The translations under genes and the position numbers were made by a program. Of a stretch of 58,408 nucleotides of DNA, positions 33,352 through 40,154 are shown one piece after another. Below the pieces are notes generated by a model, which saw only the letters and a program-made list of their open reading frames with translations, ran no database searches and had not been told where the DNA came from. Origin of the DNA: Thauera carbonicopians (GTDB lineage Bacteria > Pseudomonadota > Gammaproteobacteria > Burkholderiales > Rhodocyclaceae); NCBI RefSeq assembly GCF_025699485.1, contig NZ_JANUXN010000021.1, forward strand, positions 1 through 58,408, written 5' to 3'. Position 1 is the first letter of the stretch. Each line of letters starts with the position of its first letter.

Positions 33352-34113
33352 ATGAAAATTCTGGTGACCGCTAACCAGAAAGGTGGCGTTGGCAAGAGCA
33401 CGCTGACCGCGCACCTGGCCTATGCCGCGCACGAAGACGGCAAGCGCGTGCTGATGGTGGACATGGACCGGCAGGGAAGCCTGTCCATGACGTTCCCCAG
33501 CACGGGCGGCCACGGCATCGTGGCTTCGCAGCTGTACCTGCCTGCCCTGCCCGCCGATGCCGCGATCGAGATGGTGGACGAGGGCCTGGGCATCGTGCGC
33601 GCCGATGCCGCGCTGCTGGAGGTGGACCGTGCGGAAAACAGCGTGGTCAAGCGCCCGCGCGCGGCCCTGCAGCAATTCGCCGACCAGTTCGACCTGTGCC
33701 TGATCGACACGCCGCCGCTGCTGGGCATGCGACTGCTGGCGTCTCTGGCGGCCGCCGACTATGTGGTGACGCCGCTGTCCATCGGCGTGTACGAACTGGC
33801 CGGGCTGGGCGACCTCATGCAGACCATGCAGGCGCTGCGCCAGAAGGGCGTCAACCAGCACGCCAAGCACATCGGCTTTTTGCCGGTGAACACCAACACG
33901 CGCAGCACTGCCGAGCGCGACGGCCTGGCCATGCTGCGCCAGCGCTACGGCGATGCGGTGCTGATCGAGGCCACCCTGCCCTCGCGGGCGGCCGTGAAGA
34001 AGGCGGTGGCGGCGCGCAAGCCGGTGTGGCACTCCACTCAAGGCGGCGGGCACCTGGCGGCGGGCAAGGAATGGCGGGCGGCGTGCCGGCTGATCCTCAA
34101 GCGGGTGAAGTGA
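33352..34113 (+). CDS. parA: ParA-family partition ATPase
   Basis: This 253-aa ParA/IncC-type ATPase has the deviant Walker A KGGVGKST near residues 10-17, the signature VDMDRQGS (about 37-44) and Walker B LCLIDTPP. No N-terminal helix-turn-helix extension is present, so it belongs to the short ParA type. AGGAGTGAG precedes ATG 33352. It is the first gene of parA-parB-korA-like-repA, similar in content to the incC/korB/korA central operon of IncP plasmids. It moves plasmid copies together with ParB. Confidence 0.9.
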   Translation: MKILVTANQKGGVGKSTLTAHLAYAAHEDGKRVLMVDMDRQGSLSMTFPSTGGHGIVASQLYLPALPADAAIEMVDEGLGIVRADAALLEVDRAENSVVKRPRAALQQFADQFDLCLIDTPPLLGMRLLASLAAADYVVTPLSIGVYELAGLGDLMQTMQALRQKGVNQHAKHIGFLPVNTNTRSTAERDGLAMLRQRYGDAVLIEATLPSRAAVKKAVAARKPVWHSTQGGGHLAAGKEWRAACRLILKRVK

Positions 34114-34127
34114 GGGGGAGACAGAGC

Positions 34128-35153
34128 ATGAGCAAGAAATCCACCAAACCCGCCGGTGCGAACATCTTCGCCGGCGCCATCGAAGGGCTGGGCGATTCGG
34201 TCTCCGCCTTTTTCACGGACGACGAAGCCCAGCAGTTTCCGGTTGCGCTGGATTTGATCGACATGCGGCCGCAGATCCGCACCGAACTGGAGGACGAGGA
34301 CAACCCCCTGCCGGAACTGGCGGCCAGCATCAAGGCAGTCGGCGTCATCAGTCCGATTTTTCTGCGAAGGAAGGGCGAGCGGTATGAGTTGATCGCCGGC
34401 GAGCGGCGCGTGCGGGCGGCGCAAATGGCCGGCCTGGATGCCATCCCGGCGATGGTGCGCGATCTGACCGACCAGCAGGCCGAGGACATCCAGGCGGCCG
34501 AGAACATCCAGCGCAAGAACCTGACCAACATGGAGCTTGCACGCCGCCTGCAGAAGGATCTGGAGCAGCTGGGCAGCATCGACGCCGTGATGGCCAAGCG
34601 CAACAAGAGCCGTTCCTGGGTGTCCAAGATTCTGTCGCTTAACAAGCTGCCCGAGCAGACCCAGCGGCTGGTGACCGAGGGCGTGACCGCCGACCTGGCC
34701 ATCATCAGCGACGTGCGCCAGATCGAAGCACGCGATCCCTTCGTGGCCAAGGAACTGGTGGACGACCTGAAGAGGAACTTCGGCAAGGGCGACTCGCGGG
34801 AGAAGGTGCAGCGGGTGCGCGCCAGGATCAAGCCGGCCGCGAACAAGGCCAAGGCCGCCAGGCACGACTTGGGCGAACTCTATGCGCAGGCCAGGACGGG
34901 CGATGCCAAGGCCATCGCCGCCGCGCTCACCCCCGAGCAGAAGAAGGCGTGCGAGGAGTTGCGCGAATACTTCGAGCAGGGCTGCAATGCCGCCAAGGCC
35001 GGGCGGGCGGTCTTCGAAGGCTTCGACAGCCGCGTGTTCGGCACCGCCGGCGCCGGCGCGCTGCGGCTGGCCGCTTTCCTGCGCGGGGTGGACGCGGGCC
35101 AGTCGGGCCGCTTCCAGCTCGCCGAAATCCTGCGTCTGGTGCAGTCGGCATGA
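34128..35153 (+). CDS. parB: ParB/KorB-family centromere-binding protein
   Basis: This 341-aa protein has the ParB N-terminal nuclease-like domain (LPELAASIKAVGVISPIFLRR... GERRVRAAQMAG, residues ~65-110), ENIQRKNLTNMELA and a helix-turn-helix (SIDAVMAKRNKSRSWVSKILSL). A long C-terminal helical part follows. It would bind parS-like sites; the palindromes at 33104 and 58273 are candidates. As with KorB of RK2 it could also act as a repressor. It lies 14 bp behind parA and overlaps the next gene (ATGA at 35150). Confidence 0.88.
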   Translation: MSKKSTKPAGANIFAGAIEGLGDSVSAFFTDDEAQQFPVALDLIDMRPQIRTELEDEDNPLPELAASIKAVGVISPIFLRRKGERYELIAGERRVRAAQMAGLDAIPAMVRDLTDQQAEDIQAAENIQRKNLTNMELARRLQKDLEQLGSIDAVMAKRNKSRSWVSKILSLNKLPEQTQRLVTEGVTADLAIISDVRQIEARDPFVAKELVDDLKRNFGKGDSREKVQRVRARIKPAANKAKAARHDLGELYAQARTGDAKAIAAALTPEQKKACEELREYFEQGCNAAKAGRAVFEGFDSRVFGTAGAGALRLAAFLRGVDAGQSGRFQLAEILRLVQSA

Positions 35154-35458
35154 AGCTGGGACCGCTCGACCCCGGTGAGTTCGCGGCGCTGCACTTGATC
35201 GCAGTGCGCATCGGCCGCCTGAGCGAGGCGCGCATCGCGGCCGCGCGGCTGGTGATTCAGGAAGGCAAGACCTACAAGTATGCCGCCGAACTGCACCACG
35301 TCACGGCGCAGGCGGTGTGGAACACTGTCGCCAGAATGAACGCGCTGCTCTCGGCGTACCGCGAGGCCAAGACGCTGGAGGCGGCGGAGGCCGGGACAAG
35401 ACCAAAGCGGGGCCAGCCACGGCCGCGCACAGCACAAAAAAAAACCGGCGCTCCATGA
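35150..35458 (+). CDS. TrfB/KorA-like transcriptional regulator 2
   Basis: This 102-aa protein has a KorA-type helix-turn-helix: SEARIAAARLVIQEGKTYKYAAELHHVTAQAVWNTVARMNALL aligns in pattern with TrfB-family proteins. Its basic C-terminal tail (RPKRGQPRPRTAQKKT) is probably disordered. The start overlaps the parB stop. In IncP plasmids KorA works with KorB on shared promoters; the same is inferred here with ParB. It is a second member of the family in this window (see 31654). Confidence 0.65.
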   Translation: MKLGPLDPGEFAALHLIAVRIGRLSEARIAAARLVIQEGKTYKYAAELHHVTAQAVWNTVARMNALLSAYREAKTLEAAEAGTRPKRGQPRPRTAQKKTGAP

Positions 35459-35510
35459 AGAGCGCCGGGCAAACAGTTAGTCCGCAACAGGAATGTTGCA
35501 AGGGGATTTT

Positions 35511-36674
35511 ATGACGAAGAAGGATCTCCCGGGGAGCGCGCACGACGCCTCGAACACCCGGCCGCCGCGCGGCGCCGGGGCCAATCCGGCGCCCGAGCAG
35601 GACGGCAGGCCGCTGTCGCTCGACTACCGCGCCAGCACGCCGATGCCCAAGTGGGTTCACGACGTGATTGACGAGTCCTTTGCGATCGAGACCGAGGAAG
35701 CGAAGAAGGCCGGCGCGCTGGGCTTCATGGCGCGCGCGCTGGTGAACGCGACCCTGCCGTACAAGGACCCCAAGAGCCCGATCTTCGAGCGCCGCAACGG
35801 CCACTATGTGCTACGCATGATGGGCGGCAACGACAACGGTCTGCCCTACGGCGTCTACCCGCGCCTGCTGATGAGTTGGATCACCACCGAGGCGGTGCGC
35901 ACCGGTTCGCCGGAGCTTGAATTGGGCGAGAGCCTGAGTTCGTTCCTGCGCAACGTGCTCGGCATCCAGCGGGGCGGCGGCAAGCGCGGCGCCAACGCGC
36001 GCGTTTCCGAGCAGATGGAGCGACTGTTCTCGACGCTCATCACGGCCACGTACACCGGCGACCGCGGGCGCTCGTTCAACCTGCGCAACGTGCTGATCGT
36101 GGACGAGGCGTCCATGGACAGGGAGACGGCCCAGCTGCTGGACGAAGCCGCCGGCGATGTGGCCATCGCGCCGGCCGCCGATGCCAGGGATGGGGATGGG
36201 GATGGGGATGGAGACGATCGGGACGATGAGGACGACAACCGCCTGTGGACGCCGCAGAGCCGCGAGATGGCCGGGCGCTGGCGCTCCCGTGTCGTGCTCA
36301 GCGCGCGCTTCTTCGCGGAAATCATCGAGCGGCCGGTGCCGATCGACCTGCGCGCTTACCGCGCGCTGCGCGGCTCACCGGTGGCCATGGACCTCTACAC
36401 GTGGATGACGTACCGCATGAGCTACATCGAGCGCTCCACCCGGCCGGTGCCGTGGGAGGCGTTGATGCTGCAGTTCGGCTCCAACTACGCGGTGGACCCG
36501 AAGGACCCCAGCCGGGCGGTGCGCGAGTTCCGCAACAAGAGCTTCAAACCGGCGCTGAACGTTGTGCGCGAGATCTACCCCGAGGCCAGGTTCGACGTGA
36601 CAGAACGCGGCCTGATCCTGCACCCGTCCAAGCCGCACGTGCCGCAGATCAAGGGCCAGGGCGACCTGTTCTGA
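35511..36674 (+). CDS. repA: RepA-type plasmid replication initiator
   Basis: A 387-aa initiator resembling the plasmid RepA_C family: the segments AKKAGALGFMARALVNATLPYKDP, PYGVYPRLLMSWITTEA and MTYRMSYIERSTRPVPWEAL are typical of these proteins. Winged-helix DNA-binding domains are expected. A Gly-Asp repeat linker (DGDGDGDGDD, residues ~227-236) encoded by tandem GGGGAT units is unusual. ATG 35511 follows AAGGGGATTTT and a GCAACA-GGAA-TGTTGC hairpin that could modulate translation. The stop is 37 bp from the first iteron. Confidence 0.82.
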   Translation: MTKKDLPGSAHDASNTRPPRGAGANPAPEQDGRPLSLDYRASTPMPKWVHDVIDESFAIETEEAKKAGALGFMARALVNATLPYKDPKSPIFERRNGHYVLRMMGGNDNGLPYGVYPRLLMSWITTEAVRTGSPELELGESLSSFLRNVLGIQRGGGKRGANARVSEQMERLFSTLITATYTGDRGRSFNLRNVLIVDEASMDRETAQLLDEAAGDVAIAPAADARDGDGDGDGDDRDDEDDNRLWTPQSREMAGRWRSRVVLSARFFAEIIERPVPIDLRAYRALRGSPVAMDLYTWMTYRMSYIERSTRPVPWEALMLQFGSNYAVDPKDPSRAVREFRNKSFKPALNVVREIYPEARFDVTERGLILHPSKPHVPQIKGQGDLF

Positions 36675-36710
36675 ACGCTCGTCGCTCGTCGTGCTCGGGC
36701 CTTTCGCATG

Positions 36711-36958
36711 GTGCGATCTACTCTCGGCGCCGGCCCGTGCGCGGTGCGATCTACTCTCGCCGTCAGGCCGTCAGGCCGTCCGAAGGCCACCCCATCCCCT
36801 GTAACCAACGGTGCGATCTACTCTCGCTGCTGTGGATAAGTCGGTGGAGAACATCAAGATGTGCGTGCGATCTACTCTCGGTAACATCTTCAATTGGATC
36901 AAGGGCTTAGCGGGTTATTCGTGCGATCTACTCTCGCAAGGTGTGCGATCTACTCTCG
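36711..36958 (+). repeat. Six RepA iterons (16 bp)
   Basis: GTGCGATCTACTCTCG occurs six times without mismatch: 36711-36726, 36744-36759, 36811-36826, 36865-36880, 36921-36936 and 36943-36958. All are in the same orientation. Start-to-start distances are 33, 67, 54, 56 and 22 bp, all near multiples of 11, so the sites face the same side of the helix. They are the likely RepA binding sites for initiation and copy control. Confidence 0.9.
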
Positions 36959-37075
36959 CTCGGGAGCCCTCGAAGCACGCATAAACCATTGATTTTCAAC
37001 AGGAAAATGGGTTATCCACAGACGCCCCCTGTATTTCTTTTCCTTATATTTCTTTATTTAACCTGTAGTAGAAGG
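36711..37075 (+). other. oriV: Vegetative replication origin (oriV)
   Basis: It contains the six iterons, two perfect DnaA boxes (TTATCCACA on the minus strand at 36839-36831 and on the plus strand at 37012-37020), and an AT-rich pyrimidine-biased stretch at 37029-37071 suited to strand opening. The layout downstream of repA is that of an iteron-regulated plasmid origin. Confidence 0.88.
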
Positions 37076-37080
37076 CCGCG

Positions 37081-37310
37081 TTTGTGTACAGGCCGCGCCA
37101 CGTAGGGACACCGCCTCTTGGGGGCTACGCCCCCGCCGGCTCGCTCCGGCCGCAAGCGGCCTACGCCCCGGCCGCCTTCGGCGTCCTTCCCACCCGGCAT
37201 CCCCCAGGGCTAACGCCCTCGCGCTGCGCGCTCACCCAATCCAGGCCCCCCCAAGGGGGCCGAACAAAGACAGCCCCCCGACAAGCCACGCCCTGATCAA
37301 GCCACAACTG
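37081..37310. other. GC-rich hairpin-dense spacer
   Basis: No gene supported. The stretch has many short inverted repeats, for example GGGGGC-TAC-GCCCCC (37119-37133) and GGCCCCC-CCAA-GGGGGCC (37245-37262). It resembles intergenic palindrome clusters common in high-GC betaproteobacteria. Confidence 0.5.
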
Positions 37311-37328
37311 TGAATTCAAACGCTGAAC

Positions 37329-37538
37329 TGCTTATCAGGACGCGGGGCAAGTTGCGTGCCAGCCAGCGGCGTGCCCCGCGCTCAGACGTCTGTGGTGTGC
37401 GTAGGCTGCGGGAACCCTCAGTGACGACCAACAAGGCCGCGCCCCAAGGAGACTGCGGGCGCGGATAAGCGCTGCGCCCTATGGGCTGGGCACGTGCGCG
37501 TTCAGGCGGTGACATGGGCTTCGCCCATACCCAATACC
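37329..37538 (+). repeat. Dispersed intergenic repeat (~210 bp), copy 3
   Basis: It shares CCCTCAG-GACGACCAAC blocks, GCTGGGCACGTGCGCG and the ATGGGC-TTC-GCCCAT + ACCCAA hairpin (37514-37534) with copy 1 at 2149-2360, and the hairpin with copy 2 at 25014-25222. It is the most diverged internally. Confidence 0.6.
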
Positions 37539-37571
37539 GCCAGGTGCAAGCACCTGGCCAAGCGGGTGCGG

Positions 37572-37586
37572 TTTCTCGGGGAGAAA
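37572..37586. repeat. TTTCTC-N3-GAGAAA palindrome, copy 3
   Basis: TTTCTC-GGG-GAGAAA, identical in core and spacer to the copy at 56452-56466. It is located about 110 bp before the promoter of the lipoprotein gene. Confidence 0.55.
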
Positions 37587-37697
37587 AGAAGGCCGCTCGA
37601 TGGCGGCCGAATCGGCGCTCCGTTTGGGGAGGAGGGAGGGAGGAGAAGGAGCGCCGGATCGCATGATATCCACGCGGTTGCCTGGAATCGGCATTTC

Positions 37698-37722
37698 TGT
37701 ATCGTTGAACAAAACATATAAT
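37698..37722 (+). promoter_or_regulatory. Lipoprotein gene promoter with shared element
   Basis: TGTATCGTTGAACAA (37698-37712) is identical to the element before virB1 (14437). TATAAT (37717-37722) is a consensus -10 with only a weak -35 (around 37694-37700). The element occupies the spacer, suiting a regulator binding site. Confidence 0.6.
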
Positions 37723-37754
37723 CTGCCTATGTTTTGTTAAACATGAGGTTTGCC

Positions 37755-38504
37755 GTGAAAGCGCTTTTCCTTGCCGCCGCCGCGGGCTGGCTCGCCGCGT
37801 GTACCTCGCCCGGCCCGGCGCTGGAGGCCGCCCGGCCGACCGTTCGCCATCAGTATGTCATCGACGTGCAGCCCAATATCGCGTTGCACCGCGCCTACAA
37901 CGACGACGGGCACACCTACCTCGAATTCCTTGATGCTAGGCGCATGAATCCGGTAGTCACCACCGTCGATGGCACGGCCCTACCCTACGCCTGGACCGAC
38001 CGGCTACTGGTCTTGGAAGGGGTCTACGACAACCTCACCGTGACGACGCCGCATGGCGTGGCGCACGTCTACGCCAGGATGCCGGCGCCGCCGGCGCGCG
38101 TGGCCGCGCCGGTGCCGGCGCGTGCGCTGGAGTATGGCGCTCCGGTGCCTGCGGTGCGCCCGCCGGCGCCCGACAACTACGGCGACGCGGCCGAGTTGCC
38201 GGCCCGGGGCGACGCGACGACGCCAGATCGCATCAGCGTGGTCCTCAACGGCAGTTTCTCGGAGTCGCTGGGCGAAGGGCGAGCCAGCCAGCTGGTGGCC
38301 GCATCGCGCGAGGCCAGCCGCGTCACCATCGGCGCGGCCGTGGCCCGGGGCGGCCACCTGGCCGAGGCCCGGGCCTACTCACGCATCGCCGAGGCGCGCC
38401 AGTTCCTGATCGACAACGGCGTGCCAGCCGAGCGGATTCGCACCACCCGGGCGGTGGTCGGCGGCGCCCGGGACAGCCAAGTCGATTTCGTGATCGCGTA
38501 CTGA
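37755..38504 (+). CDS. Lipoprotein with VirB9-like and OmpA-like parts
   Basis: A 249-aa lipoprotein: the N-terminal signal has lipobox GWLAAC. The next ~90 residues (HQYVIDVQPNIALHRAYNDDGHTYLEFLD...TDRLLVLEGVYDNLTVTTPHGVAHVYAR) resemble the beta domain of VirB9/TrbG/CagX proteins. After a Pro/Ala linker, the last ~85 residues (RISVVLNGSFSESLGEGRA...YSRIAEARQFLIDNGVPAERIRTT) resemble a reduced OmpA-C peptidoglycan-binding domain. GTG 37755 has GAGG upstream; ATG 37743 is the alternative. Its promoter shares the virB1 element, so it may be an accessory of the transfer channel (inference). Confidence 0.6.
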   Translation: MKALFLAAAAGWLAACTSPGPALEAARPTVRHQYVIDVQPNIALHRAYNDDGHTYLEFLDARRMNPVVTTVDGTALPYAWTDRLLVLEGVYDNLTVTTPHGVAHVYARMPAPPARVAAPVPARALEYGAPVPAVRPPAPDNYGDAAELPARGDATTPDRISVVLNGSFSESLGEGRASQLVAASREASRVTIGAAVARGGHLAEARAYSRIAEARQFLIDNGVPAERIRTTRAVVGGARDSQVDFVIAY

Positions 38505-38515
38505 GGGCGGGTGGC

Positions 38516-38686
38516 ATGATCGGCGCGAGAAAAGTCGTCCGCCGGGCGTTTGGGCTGATGGTGCCGCGCACGTCGCAGAAGATGCGGCGCAACGAGGTGT
38601 ACCGCTGGACGAACCGGCTGGTCTGGCTGGTCATCGTGCTGCTGGGCCTGGCGGCGGCCCTATTCGGCACGCTGGGCAGAAGCTGA
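38516..38686 (+). CDS. Small single-span membrane protein (56 aa)
   Basis: A 56-codon gene starting ATG 38516, preceded by GGGCGGGTGGC and ending 38686. The protein has a basic N-terminus (MIGARKVVRRAFGLMVPRTSQKMRR) and one transmembrane helix (LVWLVIVLLGLAAALFGTL). It follows the lipoprotein gene by 11 bp, so the two probably work together at the envelope. No family is recognised. Confidence 0.5.
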   Translation: MIGARKVVRRAFGLMVPRTSQKMRRNEVYRWTNRLVWLVIVLLGLAAALFGTLGRS

Positions 38687-38731
38687 GGCGCGGGCGCGGC
38701 CGCCGGGGCGGCGGTCGCTAGACTCTCGGCC

Positions 38732-39103
38732 ATGACTGATGACCAATGGGCCGGGCTTTCCCTGGCAGAGCTTCTTGCGGCACGCGAGGCGCTGGACGCG
38801 AAGATCCAGGCCGTGCGCTCCGAGGCGCGCGACGCCGCCATCGCGCAGATCCGCGAACTGATGGCCACCTACGACCTGAGCCAGGCGGACGTGATGCCCG
38901 GTGCCGCTGCGGCGGCACGCACCCGGAAGATCGAGCCCAGGAAGAAGGCGCCGGCCAGGTACTACGACCCGAACAGCGGCAAGACATGGACCGGGCGCGG
39001 CAAGGCGCCGCGATGGATCGCCGGCCAGGACTACACGAACTTCCTCATCCCGGCCGAGGGGATATTGCGGAAGATGGCCCAGCAGGTGCCGGCGGGCGCT
39101 TGA
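38732..39103 (+). CDS. H-NS family nucleoid-associated protein
   Basis: This 123-aa protein has an N-terminal coiled-coil oligomerisation region (SLAELLAAREALDAKIQAVRSEARDAA) and the C-terminal H-NS DNA-binding motif YYDPNSGKTWTGRGKAPRWIAG (residues ~86-107). Plasmid-borne H-NS proteins silence AT-rich DNA and reduce the fitness cost or expression of transfer genes. Targets here could include the AT-richer signalling island and metal module (inference). Its 3' end overlaps the convergent gene at 39045-39515 by 59 bp. Confidence 0.85.
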   Translation: MTDDQWAGLSLAELLAAREALDAKIQAVRSEARDAAIAQIRELMATYDLSQADVMPGAAAAARTRKIEPRKKAPARYYDPNSGKTWTGRGKAPRWIAGQDYTNFLIPAEGILRKMAQQVPAGA

Positions 39104-39515
39104 GCGCATCCTTGTAGCGGCGAAAGAGCGCCGCGCACTCGTCGTTCAACGCCGGTGACAACCGGATCTCGTCTCCCCGGCCGCCGCCGGCGCGGGCTTC
39201 ATCGGCGAACTGGCGAAGGTGGGCGCTGGTCTGCGACTGGCCGAAGCGGTCCAACTGCCACTTGCGCACATGCTCGCGGCCGGGCCGAATCGAGCCCAGC
39301 ACCGCCAGGGTGATGCCCTGCTTGAGGTACTGGCGCCAAGACTTGACCACGCCGCCGAGCCGGGCGAATTCCGCCTTCGCCTGCACGGGGGTGGCTTCGC
39401 GCAGGCGCTGCAGCTGGGCGTCGTACCGATCGGCGTAGGTGGTCAGGCCGCCGACGCCGGGGAGCAGCTGGCGGCGGAATTCGCGTTCCAGGGCACGAAG
39501 GGGCGGCGAGGACAT
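39045..39515 (-). CDS. Hypothetical protein (156 aa)
   Basis: A basic 156-aa soluble protein, mostly helical (ALEREFRRQLLPGVGGLTTYADRYDAQLQRLREATPVQAKAEFARLGGVVKSW), with no recognised family. The start at 39515 lies 16 bp from the variant 24-bp palindrome (39531-39554), which may be its operator. It is convergent and overlapping with the H-NS-like gene. It is the last backbone gene before the czc operon. Confidence 0.5.
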   Translation of the reverse strand: MSSPPLRALEREFRRQLLPGVGGLTTYADRYDAQLQRLREATPVQAKAEFARLGGVVKSWRQYLKQGITLAVLGSIRPGREHVRKWQLDRFGQSQTSAHLRQFADEARAGGGRGDEIRLSPALNDECAALFRRYKDALKRPPAPAGPSSAISPRPG

Positions 39516-39530
39516 GCTCGCACTTTATTC

Positions 39531-39554
39531 AGTAATCGTACAGGTACGCAAACT
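39531..39554. repeat. 24-bp palindrome, variant site 2
   Basis: Matches the reverse complement of the site at 33104-33127 in 21 of 24 positions; the central CGTACAGGTACG is intact. It lies at the boundary between backbone and the czc cargo, while the exact copy at 58273 lies at the far side of the cargo. Confidence 0.5.
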
Positions 39555-39626
39555 TAATTTGGCGTCAAGGTAGTTTAAACGGGCAAGCCTGACCGACGAT
39601 CCGACACCTCGCCATGCTAGACTGTG

Positions 39627-39986
39627 ATGATGCGTCGCTGGATCGCCATTTTCATACTGATACTACCGCTCCAGTTCAGCTGGGCAGCGGTGGCTTCGTA
39701 TTGCCAGCATGAAAGTGAGCCAGCGAAGACGGAGCACATCGGTCACCACGAGCATAAGCATGCTGACACCGATACAGTCGGCAAGACCAAGAAGAGTGAG
39801 CCAAGCCTCGACAAGTCCGATCGCGACTGCCGCCTTTGCGGTGGCTTGGGCTTGGGTGTAACTCAGCTCCATGTGGCCAAGCAATCCGTGGACCGTGGCA
39901 ACACCATGGTTGCTCATATCTCCACGCCTTTCACTGGCGTGAACCCCTCTCCGCCCGATCGCCCTCAGTGGCCCGTCCTCGCCTGA
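39627..39986 (+). CDS. czcI: CzcI-like periplasmic protein
   Basis: This 119-aa exported protein has a signal peptide (IFILILPLQFSWAAVA) followed by a His-rich metal-binding stretch (HESEPAKTEHIGHHEHKHADTD) and a CRLCGG pair. It closely fits CzcI, the small protein at the head of czcCBA operons in Cupriavidus, thought to influence expression. No clear ribosome site; ATG 39627 or 39630 may be used. Confidence 0.8.
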   Translation: MMRRWIAIFILILPLQFSWAAVASYCQHESEPAKTEHIGHHEHKHADTDTVGKTKKSEPSLDKSDRDCRLCGGLGLGVTQLHVAKQSVDRGNTMVAHISTPFTGVNPSPPDRPQWPVLA

Positions 39987-40154
39987 TCGGCGGGGCGCCT
40001 ACTTCTCTTTTCAGCCAACTAGCCAGTCAGCCTGCACGTCTTCGTGACGTGCTTGGGCGTGCGCGGTAAGGCGAAACGAACCACAGGCCACCAAGCAGAC
40101 CTGTGTCTGCCCTCCCGCCGATGTCTTCGTATTTCGAGGTCATTGGAGAATCGG

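Noticed and set aside
36711-36958. Repeats considered as a CRISPR array
   Set aside because: Repeats are 16 bp, spacers vary from 6 to 51 bp, and DnaA boxes and repA adjoin; these are iterons.
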